A stretch of DNA of 64,000 nucleotides from Limnephilus marmoratus (GCA_917880885.1 OU862934.1:30364734-30428733), one strand, 5' to 3'. Numbered from the stretch's first letter, positions 21,005-31,750 are shown. Numbers and translations are program-made. The notes: a model not told the origin generated them from the sequence alone.

Positions 21005-21545
21005 GAGGCAATTCACATGCGGTAAAAGTGAACACTTCAGAAAAATAAAATAGATAAGAGTGAGAAGCATTGCACAAAAAGGAGACCGATTATACTATCA
21101 CATTCTATCGCAGGCTAAGTCCTATAGATTTTTTTTTACATGAGCTCCACACAGGAGTTGCTGTGGAAAATATTTTCCCATCGATGGCGTATATCATCTT
21201 TGGGGATGCTGTGTGAAGGGTTTTTTTTAAGGAAAGGAAGGAGAGGAGAGTTCTAGGAAGGAAAAAGGTTTGAGGGGTGGGTAGGATTCTGGGGTTTAGT
21301 GTGTCTCGGTCATCCGCCGTCGTAAACTTCACCCCATGAACCCGGGCACACCTGCTAAATCACCAGGTAGCTAACCACTCGGGGTGATCTACAGCAGAGG
21401 TGTTGATTATTCAATAAATGTCTCCCGGTACCTATTCCCGGCTCCCAAATTGAGATGTACCTATGTGTTTGTCTCTTTTTAGTGTCGCTTTTTTTCGTTT
21501 CATCGAGTTTCAAATCACAACGGTGCTAAAGAAACTTTCACTTCA
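21005..21545 (-). repeat. R2 copy interrupted by SINE-1
   Basis: R2 sequence at 21005-21118 (ATTCACATGCGGTAAAAGTG to CTAAGTCCTATAG) and 21455-21545 (GTGTTTGTCTCTTTTTAGTG to AACTTTCACTT) is continuous in other copies. Here it is separated by SINE-1 at 21119-21452. Confidence 0.6.
21119..21452 (-). mobile_element. SINE-1 copy (5' truncated)
   Basis: Minus orientation: poly(T) at 21126-21137 is the A tail, followed by the inverse of the LINE-E-like tail (CATGAGCTCCACACAGGAG, GGGGATGCTGTGTGAAGGG). Then come the body blocks (GTGTGTCTCGGTCATCCGCC, ACCCCATGAACCCGGGCAC, CAGAGGTGTTGATTATTCAA). The tail hairpin is degraded. Confidence 0.65.
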
Positions 21546-21574
21546 ATAATTGCTGTGTAAAGTATATTTTTTTA

Positions 21575-21860
21575 TAGAAATGAAGAATATCAAGTTTTGG
21601 AAAGGCAATGGTATGAGGTGTGGGTAGGAATCTGGGGGTTAGTGTGTCCAGGAGTGACGGACGTATGAATTCTGTGGTGCAAGGCGATGTGTTGAGCGAA
21701 TCCAGCTGAAGAGGCCAAAAGATCTCCCTCAATTAGGCTTTCTCGATCTGGCCCATTCTCGACGCATCTGCCTCCAATACCCGGACACACCTTACCCCAC
21801 GAAACTGTAATCTATGGCAGAGGTGTTGGTACCTATAACCGCCTCCCATATTGTATATAT
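21575..21860 (-). mobile_element. SINE-1 fragment
   Basis: Body blocks of SINE-1 in minus orientation (GGGTAGGAATCTGGGGGTTA, GTGTCCAGGAGTGACGGACG, TATGGCAGAGGTGTTGGTAC). The 3' tail hairpin is missing. Confidence 0.6.
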
Positions 21861-22817
21861 ATTATAAGTAGCTGAAGCCCTTCGAAGAAGTTTTTCGAAA
21901 TCAGATGTGGACAGTAGTTTTCCGCTTTATTTTGAACGTCAAGTGTTTCCAAATGTCATCAATATAACCGAAATTTTGCTCTTAGGGGGTGGGACAAGGC
22001 TAGAGTATTTTTTTTATATCCCATGTAAAAAAAAGACCTTTCTCTTTGGTCTGAAGGTCAATTGTGCAAAATTTCTTCAAAAAATTGTAGATTTTTAGAA
22101 ACGACAAAGCCACCCACCCACAGGCACTATTTTTTGTATTTCATGGAAGGTAAATATCGATTCAAGTAGGTGTAACTCTCTCAATGTTTCGTCCATGTGG
22201 AATAATTCCGTCTGTGTGTAATTTGGGCATGTTATAATACGTGTAGTACCTATGTTAAATTCACGCCGGTGGAATTTCGTCCTGGCAACCCTCACAACAT
22301 CTTACCCTAATCTAGGATTCCATAATAGTCACATTGGATTCGGGTAGTTAGGTCAGCTGTACTTGTATAATTACAACTATATGTATAATTATAATTCAAC
22401 TTTAATGAATCGTAGATACAAGCGAAACATTGTCGACATCAAACTTGAATAACTGATGTCAGTTAGAAGTAGATAATACTAATAAAATCTAATCTGGCGT
22501 TAATAACACTACAAAATAGAATAGAATGTTTATAAAAAATATATTATGTATGAATGTATAAAATTTATAAATCATCAAACTGTTTCGACTCGCAGCAATA
22601 ACTTATCTTTGTACATATACCTACAGAACTTGATTGTTGTTTGGTTTTTAATGATATCATTATCACTGACAACTCAGGCAAATCAAGTATTTTAAAATGT
22701 TGGGACTTATGTTAGTTTTAAGTCTTTAACTTTAACTTTTGTAAATATGTATGTCATTAAGCCACTAGTTTTAAGTCAACTATCATAAGTCACTAGCTAT
22801 AAGTCTTAGATATGTTA
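21861..22817. other. Unassigned interval
   Basis: AT-rich. A block at about 21897-21915 (GAAATCAGATGTGGACAGTA) is shared with about 31788-31806. No coding sequence recognised. Confidence 0.45.
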
Positions 22818-23245
22818 CTGTAAAAGCCGGAACTACGGTAAATCCTAAGATTTACCAACTCTTATTGGTAAAAGTCCGAACCGTTCCATAATCATCGTTC
22901 ACCAACCTAACCTAACCTAACCGAACCTAACATAACCTAACCTAACCTAACATGTACTAAATTCTAATGGTAAAAGCCCGAAAAAATCGTTTCTTATTTA
23001 AATATTATAAACGATTTTTTCGGGCTTTTTCCATTAGAATTTAGTAAATGTTAGGTTAGGTTAGGTTAGGTTAGGTTAGGTTAGGTTATGTTAAGTTAGG
23101 TTAGGTTAGGTTAGGTTAGGTTGGTGAACGATGATTATAGAACGGTTCGGACTTTTACCATTAAGAATTGGTAAATCTTAGGATTTACCGGAAAATCTTA
23201 GGATTTACCAATATTCGGGCTTTTACGGTAACAGATATAAGTCAC
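22818..23245. repeat. Foldback element with TTAGG arrays in its arms
   Basis: Inverted arms (about 22818-22998 and 23007-23245) share, from outside in: GTAAAAGCCSGAA...; TAAATCCTAAGATTTACCAA; GGTAAAAGTCCGAACCGTTC; an ATCGTTCACCAA block; then CCTAA repeats on the left and TTAGG repeats on the right; then GGTAAAAGCCCGAAAAAATC around the centre. About 9 left and 17 right telomere-type units with small variants. The right arm is longer because of extra units and a duplicated outer block. It has no coding and looks like a MITE or foldback. Confidence 0.72.
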
Positions 23246-23827
23246 TAGTTATAATTACAAATCTTGGTTATTCCAATTTTATTATATATTTACTTGTACT
23301 GTACAGCACCCTTGAGGTGATTTCTCACAAAAACGGAGCTTTATAAATTAGCCAAGTATTATTATATTACAATTATCTTCTTCTTCAGTGATTAAATATT
23401 GTATTGACGGGTATGACCTTCAAAAGTTTTTCAAATTAATTAAATTCAACCTTGAAACTTGTATTTCTTATAAATGATTTTATGTCAAAACATATTCTTG
23501 CAAGAACATGAGTTAGCCTATTACAGATAGATGCCGAATAAATCGGAGGATGTTTTTCTTAGTTTAATGAAGTATTTTGCCGAAGAAAAATAGATTTAAG
23601 TGGGCGAAGTGTTTGAAGTTTGTTTATCAAATTTATCTGCTAATGATTTGAAAAAATGTTTTTCTCAAATCAAAGAAAACTGTTTTATTCAGAAAACAGA
23701 CAAATATACTGGTTTTTTTGGACGCGTTGATTAAACTATTAAATAAAATACTATTGAAGCTAGAATTCTGATTTTACACAATTCGCAGAAATTTCGCACT
23801 GACTGAATTTTCTATTCCTCTGTGAAT
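23246..23827. other. Unassigned AT-rich interval
   Basis: No reading frame, repeat or motif I can support. Confidence 0.5.
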
Positions 23828-23955
23828 TCCGTAAGATAGTCCCGACTGCCCGGAGTCATTGGGACTAAGACATCCCAAATTAGGATATGTTGTGGGGCTG
23901 ACGGGACGGTGGAGGAGAAAGAGATGGACAAGAGGAAGGTTGGGAAGTAAAATTT
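23828..23955 (-). mobile_element. SINE-2 3' fragment
   Basis: Minus orientation; diverged copy of the SINE-2 3' part (CCGGAGTCATTGGGACTAAG, CATCCCAAATTAGGATATGT, GAGGAAGGTTGGGAAGTA). Head absent. Confidence 0.55.
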
Positions 23956-24515
23956 AGGAGGTGGGTATGGGTATCGTCGCTCTAAAACCATTTTTTGGAT
24001 AACCAACACCTCAGCCAAATGTCAGCCCAAGTGGAAGGAACACAAAGAAAGTTGTGGGAAATAAAAAAGTATGTCAGTGGGTAGGAATCTGGGGTCAATG
24101 TGTAAATGAGTGACGAATGTATGAGTCAATCCTTCCCACTGCGATGCATGGTGATGGATCAAGAGAGTCCGGTTGGAGAGCTTAAAAGCTCTCAAGCAAT
24201 CTCTCCCGTTCCGGCTTTCCGCGCAGTAGATGGGCAAAACCTCACCCCATGAAGCCGGGGGCCTCTGCTAAGTCACAAAATGTACCGAAGCTCTTGGGGT
24301 GACCTACGGCAGAGGTGTTGGTTATCAAATAAATTGTTCCCGGGTCGGCGGTACCCATAGCCGCCAAGACCTATACAAACATCACCCCATGAACCCGGGA
24401 ACCAGTCAACAAGTCACAAAATGTACCGAAGCTCTTGGGGTGACCCACGGCAGAGGTGTTGGTTATCAAATAAATTGTTCCCGGGTCGGCGGTACCCACA
24501 TCCGCCTCCCAAAAT
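23956..24515 (-). mobile_element. Rearranged SINE-1 fragments
   Basis: 23956-24034 is a plus-strand 5' piece (AGGAGGTGGGTATGGGTATC). 24035-24365 is a minus-strand body. 24366-24515 repeats its last 140 bp (ACCGAAGCTCTTGGGGTGAC, CAGAGGTGTTGGTTATCAAA, CCCGGGTCGGCGGTACCCA). The two minus-strand 5' parts are nearly identical, so the second is probably a local duplication. Confidence 0.6.
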
Positions 24516-24664
24516 GACAAAATTTGTCAGAATATAAAGCGAAATTTTCAAATCCTTAGTAATTATTATTGATAATCCAGAGATATATCATAATTATGTA
24601 AGACTTAGTACTGATAACAATGTGACTGGTACGAGTGCTATTCCTCCAATTGTTCAAGGCTTCA

Positions 24665-24718
24665 GCCTGAATGTTAGCTATCGTCAAGATTGTCCTGACG
24701 ATAGCTTACATTCAATAG
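24665..24718. repeat. Short perfect-type hairpin
   Basis: Arms TGAATGTTAGCTATCGTCA and TGACGATAGCTTACATTCA (one unpaired base) around ATTGTCC-like loop. No terminator context; isolated inverted repeat. Confidence 0.6.
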
Positions 24719-24805
24719 GAGAGGGTATCTAAGGAAAAAGGTAATTATAAAAAAAAAAAACAGAACATGTCTATATAAGTATTAAGATTTTCACGGCCAA
24801 AAGCA

Positions 24806-25030
24806 TTTTCGTTATTTGTTTTTGGGGTGTTATGCCGTGTTGCGCTACCTCCTTCTTTAGCCAACGTTTCGGACATCGTTGCAGTGTCCATCATCAGGGT
24901 AGATCACACACACATCTACCGGGTCTGCCGGATCTGCCCTGATGATGGACACTGCAACGATGTCCGAAACGTTGGCTAAAGAAGGATGTAGCGCAACACG
25001 GCATAACACCCCAAAAACAAATAACGAAAA
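24806..25030. repeat. Long palindrome with hammerhead-like cores
   Basis: Arms 24806-24899 and 24937-25030 are inverse copies with one or two mismatches, and a 37-bp centre. Each arm read outward gives CTGATGATGGACACTGCAAC, GATGTCCGAAACGTTGGC, then a shared end (CGCAACACGGCATAACACCC). CTGATGA plus a GGACA/TGTCC stem plus GAAAC is the hammerhead ribozyme core layout, with one extra base before stem II. Similar sequence lies at 32445-32480 (decayed) and an end block at about 33166-33190. Confidence 0.6.
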
Positions 25031-25714
25031 AGAACATGTCTACTACAAGAACGCCGCAGGATGATAAATTTAAGTATTTTAAATTTAAATCAGGAAGGTA
25101 ATTGTTTATTTTTCCTTCCTTACGTAATGGATTTCTAAGCGAGGGAGGTTTTATTTTTCATTTGCAAAAGGTTCTGAATAATTTAAAAAATGGCCTTAAT
25201 TTTATTTTTAACATTTTTTCCTTCATCATTTATCATTTTGGATCACGAAAATACTTTTAGCAAAAAGATGATGAAGTCTATATTTTTGCCAATAATTAAT
25301 TCCTATAAGTGTAATAATATATTATACAAGTCTCTCCAATTATCAAATTAAGCTCATCTGATTTTACTCTTCGAATAATCCGGGAATCTTCAAGACAAGG
25401 AATAAAAATTTCTTCCTGCAGCCTCTACTTCAATCCGCCTCACAACTCTGCCTAACCAGGTGGCGAAATAGTTCTCCAGTCCTATATTCATCTCGGGAAT
25501 GTTAATTCCCACTGACCTGCGCAGTTTAAGCATTTTTATTTTTTTTTCTTAGAAGGGAAGTTATTACATGTATTATTTCAATTAATTACTAGTGCATATC
25601 AATGAAAAATCACGGGATATTATAATTGTAGGATTTGTGAAGTGAGGAATATTTATAAAACCAATATTTTCCTCCAGATCATTCACTACCTTTCAAAAAC
25701 AAACATTGTCATTT
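25031..25714. other. Unassigned AT-rich interval
   Basis: Mostly A/T-rich with T-runs. No coding or repeat recognised. Confidence 0.5.
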
Positions 25715-26165
25715 TGTGAGGCGGGCATGGGTACCGTCGCCCCGTGAAACATTTATTGAATAATCAACACCTCTGCCATAGGTCACCCCAAGTAGTTCGC
25801 TACATTTGGTGACTTAGCAGGGGTGCCTGGGTTTATGGGGTGAGGTTTTTCCAGGTCTTGGCGTCCTAGTAGCTCACACCTGCCGTGTGGTGGGCAGGAT
25901 CAAGAGAGACTGGTTGATGGAGGTCTTTTATCCTCTCCAGCCGGAATCTCTGGACCCATCGCCTTTCACCGCGGTCGGAGGGATGGATTCTAACGTCCAG
26001 ATCCAGATTCAGATTCCTACCCACGCCTCATACCTATTTCCTTCGCAGAACTTCCTCTCCTTCCTTTCATTAAAAAAAAACCTCACACGGCATCCCATAA
26101 GACAACATCGCCCCAGAGGGAAATTATTTTCCTCGTGGCCTCCTGTGTGGGAACTATTGTAAAAT
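25715..26165 (+). mobile_element. SINE-1 copy
   Basis: Plus orientation, starting at the body (GAGGCGGGCATGGGTACCGT) without the tRNA head. Blocks: TTGAATAATCAACACCTCTG, GGTGACTTAGCAGGGGTGCC, AGATTCCTACCCACGCCTCA. LINE-E-like tail from about 26060 (CCTCACACGGCATCCCATAA, AATTATTTTCCTCGTGGCCT, CCTGTGTGGGAACTATTGTA). Confidence 0.68.
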
Positions 26166-26754
26166 ATTGTCAATTTTAGAGGCTATCAGAAATTTACTTT
26201 ACGAAAGAACATTTTTAATAATAGGTATTAAAAATAACAACATCGTTCAAAAATTTAAAAAAAAATACCCATTTCAAGTACAGAATTGTAAATTAACATA
26301 ATAATTTTGTTTTCAACTTTATTGCTGTTCCCACGATTAGTTCCAATTTTGAAACTGACACATAATTTCAAAGCAAATCCGTATTCTAGAGTTTATTGAA
26401 CCAAAGATACAGACAGAATCACAACTGAAATTTATAATTTTAATTAATTACACTGCGAAATTCAACGAACTATTAACATCGAGTAATGTAAATATAATTT
26501 ATGTGATCAATTAATATAATTACACTGGGAGTGACAAATAATTTTGTTTTACAAATACGATCTTGCATACAAAATAATAAATCATCGTATTTATGTCATT
26601 TTTTACTCAATTAGCTATCATAACTAATTGATATAATTAGGTATTATCAGATAAATCAGGTATCTTTTATTTAATTATATACTTAAACGCTTAAAGAGCT
26701 TTTACATATAATGCAGTAAAGGTTTTTTAAAAATTAAAATGAAAATAAAGAGTT
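26166..26754. other. Unassigned AT-rich interval
   Basis: Long A/T-rich sequence, stops in all frames, no repeat seen. Confidence 0.5.
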
Positions 26755-27420
26755 GACAAAATATAGGTAACATAAAATATAAGAAACAAAATAAAGGTTA
26801 CATAAAATATAAGAAACAAAATATAGGTTACATCTATCTATCTATCTATCCATCTATATAAATAAAAATGAATCGCCGAAATGTATGTACGCGCATACCT
26901 TTCGAACGACTGCACCAAATTGGATAATACTTTTTTTGTGTGTTCGTTATTGTCAGGACAAGGTTTGTATAAAACTTCTGGTGAGCTCTGGCATTATGAA
27001 ATTTGTATAAAAAAATTGCTATTGGTGGCACGCAAGCTGTTTGAAAACTGAATGTATGGAAAGCGGGAGGGAGGGAGCGATGGGGGAGGGAAACCTAGGA
27101 GGGGGGAGGGGGACCTGGGAGGGGGGAGAGGAACTCGGGAGAAGGGTTCGCGGGACGGGGGAAGGGGGGGGAGTGGAGTGGCGAGAGGGAAGGTGGAGGT
27201 GACGGAGTGGGGACGCGAGAGGGGAAGGGGACGCAGGAGAAGAAGGGGAGGCGGAAGGGGAACGGGACGAATGGGAAAGGACACGCAGGGAGAAACAATT
27301 TCTTTATTAAATGGCATAGCAACGCATGCCGGATACCAGCTAGTAAAATATAAGAAACAAAATATAGGTTACATAAAATATAAGAACCAAAATATAGGTT
27401 ACATAAAATATAAAGGTTGA
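26755..27420. repeat. 30-bp minisatellite split by a Helitron
   Basis: Unit ATAAAATATAAGAAACAAAA plus TATAGGTTAC, about two and a half copies before the Helitron and about two and a half after it (27347-27420). A short CTAT run (26833-26850) lies next to the insertion. Confidence 0.75.
26853..27343 (+). mobile_element. Non-autonomous Helitron, both ends present
   Basis: Starts TCTATATAAATAAAAATGAA after A (26852) and ends ACCAGCTAG before T (27344). The 5' 150 bp has the familiar insect Helitron text (CGCATACCTTTCGAACGACT). 27058-27270 is a purine tract of about 210 bp, G-rich on this strand, followed by GGGAGAAACAATTTC and the CAACGCATGCCGGATACC 3' part. No Rep/helicase coding. Confidence 0.8.
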
Positions 27421-27544
27421 CACAAAGTAGTTAACATGGAAAGTAAGCTTAGTAAAAATAGATAAAATCTGTCAATATTCGCCAAATCAACAATAATATT
27501 AATTAAAATTGGTGTTCAAAATATTTTATAAAATAGGTATAAAT

Positions 27545-27845
27545 AATTGGCACATGAGGCGTTTGAAGTTTGCCAAGTTCAAATTGTTGACAAATACATC
27601 CATAATGTTCAAATACTTGTTACCAAGACTATGTAAACGTTGTATTGGGGAATGCAAAATATAGTTGGAATGAGAAGTGCGCGTATAAAATGTCTATGTT
27701 TGTCTAGTAGTTCGTGTACATACATAGGTACATATAGATTTATTAATTGCAAGAGTTCACGACAATCGAATTTAGAGTTTAATTGTTTTAATAAAAAGTT
27801 TAGGTCGTTTATTTTTCGCCTGTTTTCTAAAGTTGGAGTATTAAA
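27545..27845 (-). pseudogene. LINE RT C-terminal remnant
   Basis: The minus strand reads TLENRRKINDLNFLLKQLNS, KFDCRELLQLINLYVPMYV and HELLDKHRHF. After a frameshift near 27690 it continues YTRTSHSNYILHSPIQRL, LGNKYLNIMDVF and LANFKRLM. This is the conserved last 90 residues of a CR1/Jockey-like RT (RRxxxDLxFLxKLLN...D...L). Confidence 0.72.
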
Positions 27846-28367
27846 ATATTCATTAGGTTATTTATTATAAACAATATAATATTGGCTGTGAGTATACAAT
27901 AGTAATATTTATGTATTATATTTTCAAAACATATTGAATATTTGCCCTAGTTCTTAAAATGGTAAGATGAGTAAACTGGTCAGAATAATTACCTTCCAAG
28001 TAGTTGATCGATGTTCGATTCTCGGCCGTTGCAATTTTTAAGTTTTTAAAAACTTTTATTTTTTTTAAACACATTTTTAAATTTTGCATTGATTTTTCAC
28101 AGATTTGCCTTAGTTACTAATAAATTTAAAATACAAGTTTTTGGATTATCTGCGTGATTTTATTAAGGCTTTGGTATGTGGTTAGTGATCATATTTTGAA
28201 GATCCATGTCATTTATTTATTTTATTGTGATTAATTCGTTGAACTCTATCAATTTTATTAGATGCTTAATTTATTCGTTATTTTAATCAGGGGGTATTTC
28301 ACCATCCTCTTCATAGCTTATTCATTGGATAACGTATATTTTAGGTTAACTATTAATTTATTTATTA
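27846..28367. other. Unassigned AT-rich interval
   Basis: No coding or repeat recognised. Confidence 0.5.
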
Positions 28368-28639
28368 CTAGCCGAAGTCCCCGGCGATTAATTACTCCTA
28401 TAAACTTTTAAAATATGTTAAGTCTAAATCTCTTCACTAGTTAAACTCTTAAGTTTGTGATAAGGATTTTTTTTTTTAAATAATTCTTTAGTTATTAACA
28501 AGTTGTCCTCTCCTAAACACAAGCATTTGCATTCTTAGGAGAGTGTATAAAATATGTAAGCTATATTATGTTATATTATGAAAATGTAAATGATATAAAT
28601 ATTATTAAAAAAAAAAATTTAAAAAATCAAATAAAATCC

Positions 28640-28815
28640 TCACCGCCCGCTCTTATGATATTTTGGTAATTGTATTACCAAATATTTGGTATTACCAAAA
28701 TATTTAGAAATTCGATAGTCTAAAACTAATTGGTAATCGTATTACCAATATTTGGTAATTGTATTACCAAATATTTGGTATTACCAAAATATTTAGAAAT
28801 TCGATAGTCTAAAAC
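28640..28815. repeat. Two tandem self-complementary units
   Basis: A unit of about 90 bp (GGTAATTGTATTACCAAATA, TTTGGTATTACCAAAATATT, AGAAATTCGATAGTCTAAAA) occurs twice. Within each, TTGGTAAT and ATTACCAA blocks alternate and can form stacked hairpins. Confidence 0.65.
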
Positions 28816-28904
28816 GACTTAGCAATAAATATAATTATTATAATAGATTAAAATCCTTGTAGACCACCCCTCTCCCCCTCCCCAATATGTTGTGTATATA
28901 AACC

Positions 28905-29010
28905 GTAGACTAAGAAATATTTGTATCAGTCTGAAGATGGCTTTAACGAGCTGAAACCGGTTACGGTCGAATAAAATTAAGTGGAATAAAGTTTTATATT
29001 CGTTTTATTA
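28905..29010 (+). ncRNA. Hammerhead-like PLE-end remnant
   Basis: CTGAAGA (28931-28937), a GGCT/AGCT stem, GAAAC, and then an ACCG-GTTA-CGGT hairpin followed by C (28968). This matches hammerhead core, stem II and stem III. Stem I pairing is weak, so it may be inactive. The following ATTAAGTGGAATAAAGTTTT resembles the PLE end at 57660. Confidence 0.5.
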
Positions 29011-29161
29011 TAATATATTAAAATTATATACCCAAATTTTCCTCATAAATCAATCTATTGGTGAAAACCGCCAGATAATCCGTTCACTAGTTTTTGAGTT
29101 TATCGCGAACAGTCAGACAGACAGACGCGGCGGAGGATTTAATTTATAATATATGTAGAGA

Positions 29162-29950
29162 AATTGGAGTTTACTATTCGGCCTAGAACCTATACGAGTA
29201 TATATAATATATTGGCTATATATCGGATAAGGCCGAGTTTTCTACTATATTTTTAGCCAACAGGAAGAAGTAATTATTTTTGTTTAATTATTATTTTTAG
29301 AGCCGTTTCGGCATTCAAAGTAATTTTTAAACTGTTTGGCAATGCCTTTGACAATGTATTGATAAAGTTTTTCAACGTCAAAACAGCTGTTACGATAATA
29401 AAAAAAATAACATCACTGAAGAACTTAATAATAACGTGAACAATTTTAAACTTTTATCCAATTTTCTAATAAAAAGCTGATAAAACTTTCAAATTGTTTC
29501 AAATATCATAATAGTAGGAATTCCACCACGAATTTATTTGGTAAAACCTCATTGAAGTCAATATTAGCAACTCTTAAACGAAAAATGTGAAATAGATAAA
29601 TAATGTCAAAATCAAAAATTGAAATAATAATACCATTATTATATACGATTTACTGTAAAATTAAAAAAAAAAAGTTTAAATCAGTTTCTTCAGTGTATAG
29701 CAATAAATATTAAAAAAAAAAATGCTTTAGCATAATACATACGAGTATATTTGAATAGCAAACAAATCTACAATCATTAGCAAATCGTACATTTTTAATG
29801 CAAAACGTTGATATTCTGACGATATTTAAACCACAATCAGAAACTAATGTAGAGCCTTTGATATCATAGCCGTTATTTTTACAATATTTACAAAATAATT
29901 TGATTTTTTTTGCAAGATGGTTCATCAGGCTAATTTAAAAATAACTTTAC
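29162..29950. other. Unassigned AT-rich interval
   Basis: GGAATTCCACCACGAATT near 29518 also occurs near 4269 by the PLE-like palindrome. No coding recognised. Confidence 0.45.
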
Positions 29951-30527
29951 AATTTTTTACATTTCTTGGGCATAAACTATGTGTCAATTTCAAGAATTTT
30001 TATTTAGAAGAGTTTTATTTCACATGTAAATTTGTTACTTAATTTTTATGTATCTACTACTGATTTCGACACATTCGTGTCAATCACTGGCAATCTTAAA
30101 ACTATGAGTAACAAATATACTCGTACATGCAAATAAAAATGCTTCAAAACAAAATTACTTCATACATGTAGAAACAGCACCTAAACTAACGATTAAAAAT
30201 CGTCACTTTCAAAAATTACTTTATTTGCAAGATCGGGCAAATATAAAAATTGCTATATATTATCTTTTTTTATTTCTTAGGCATTAACTATGTGACCACT
30301 TCAAGACATTATATTTAGATGAGTTTTATTTCACATACAACATTTGTTGTTTAATTTTTATTTATCAACTGCAGATTTCGACACATTCGTGTCAATCACT
30401 AACCATCTTAAAACTAACTAAGAATTAAGTATCAAATGTACATGTAAAATAAAACGCTTCAAAACAAAATTACTTAATATATGTAGAAACAGTACCTACA
30501 CTAACGTTTAAAAATCGTCAGTGTCAA
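29951..30527. repeat. Tandem duplication of a PLE-end-like block
   Basis: Two diverged copies of about 265 bp (29951-30215 and 30263-30527) share TTATTTAGAWGAGTTTTATT, GATTTCGACACATTCGTGTC and GCTTCAAAACAAAATTACTT. On the minus strand each has a GACAC-GAAT-GTGTC hairpin followed by GAAAT, similar to the stem II/GAAA part of the hammerhead elements, but with the CTGATGA core lost. Confidence 0.6.
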
Positions 30528-31139
30528 AAATGTAGTCAGTGAACCACAGCCAACAATTTTGACTGAAAACTAGCGTAAACCCTTGAAAAGTCACGGGACG
30601 TAAATACAAATAAAAAAACGTATTGTCACCTCCAAAAATCGAACCATGATCTATGTACTGTTTAAATGGCAAGTATGCTGATCATTACATTATTAACTAC
30701 TGGAAGAACGGCAGCATAATTTTATGAATTTATGTGTGCATTCTGAAAACATTAAGAATTCTGATTTTATATTGTAATTAAATTAAATAATAGTGCTATC
30801 AATTTAACAATAAATAAGTAATATTGAAATTATTTCATAAATATAAATATAAAAAGGGTACAGTACATATTAAATTTCCACCAAAAATTAAGACATCGCA
30901 ATCCTAATATAAAATCATGTCTTTCACTAAAATTCTTTCTAAAATTAGAGGTAGTATCAGTAATTACTAAAATTGATAATAAATATATAGAATCAGTACA
31001 TTACCATCAGATGTAAAGCGTACAATATCCAAAATCGTCACTTCACAACATAAAATCACGATTTAAACAAACAATTTCTGTCAAAAAACAATCATCAATC
31101 CAAGAAATGAACACTCGTTAGTTTTTTTTCTATTGCAGT
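30528..31139. other. Unassigned AT-rich interval
   Basis: No coding or repeat recognised. Confidence 0.5.
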
Positions 31140-31330
31140 ACACTGACACGATTATAGGCGAGAGTGATCGTTGTCAAAGGTTCGAATTTTCGATTTTTAA
31201 TTCGGCGGCGTCGAAAATCTTCGATACTGTATTCCGGCGTCGCGACGGCGGGACGGGCGTCGTTTCGCGACGGGAACCGAAAACTGACTGAACGAAACGT
31301 ACTACGCCCCCGGAGAAGAGAGTGCGAGTG
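31140..31330. promoter_or_regulatory. GC-rich, CpG-dense island (possible promoter region)
   Basis: About 190 bp with many CG dinucleotides (GGCGTCGCGACGGCGGGACG near 31232) in an otherwise AT-rich tract, followed by a GA-rich stretch. Such islands can mark a 5' exon or promoter of a gene lying outside the window, but I see no TATA box or reading frame. Confidence 0.25.
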
Positions 31331-31514
31331 AGATAAGGCTGGAGGAAGAGAGAAGGAGAGCTTACGTGGGTGTGAGAGAGTGTTAGAACTGGAGCAGTAT
31401 CTGTATATGATTTACGGTTGTGTGGGTGAGCTTTTTATACAGGGTGGGAAAATTAATTACGAAATTAGCTGAATAATTGTCAATTTTCAGATCTACGTTT
31501 TATCATATATAATT

Positions 31515-31750
31515 TTTAAAGTATAACTTCTTTACGCACGCTTGACTTGGAGAGTAAGCTGGTGGATGCGTGACGGGGAGCGTTACGAAAAGTGTGATCG
31601 GGAGAGGCTAACGGTCGGGCCTTTACGCACGCTTGACTTGGGTGAATGCATGATGCGAGCGTTATTAAAAGTGTGATCTCAACGGAAGTTGAGAGGGAGA
31701 TATAAGTTAGTGAAGTTTTACTTCAGTCGTGTGGTCTAAAGCACACTCGT
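31515..31750 (+). repeat. LTR-like repeat R3, copy 2
   Basis: Matches 17035-17365 at both ends: TTTACGCACGCTTGACTTGG twice (31520 and 31621), GAGATATAAGTTAGTGAAG and TTCAGTCGTGTGGTCTAAAG. The start block is duplicated here, and the AATAAA-bearing middle of copy 1 is absent. Confidence 0.5.

Larger units (their letters stand above)
28368..29161 (-). mobile_element. Helitron-like element, TCTCTACAT family
   Basis: On the minus strand it starts TCTCTACATATATTATAAAT with a GTCTGTCTGACTG run and CGCGATAAACTCAAAAACTA, and ends GCCGGGGACTTCGGCTAG followed by T. 5' TC, a 3' CTAG behind a small GC stem and a neighbouring T fit Helitrons. Two other 5' ends of the family are at 34846 and 35341. The interior carries an AT-rich tandem repeat and a PLE-like end. 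Confidence 0.6.

Noticed and set aside
22900..23130. True telomere
   Set aside because: The repeats lie inside symmetric unique arms and switch strand; it is an internal foldback element.
27052..27420. Gly/Arg-rich and Pro-rich frames
   Set aside because: Products of the Helitron purine tract read in several frames; the same artefact occurs at 3621, 18291 and 45714.
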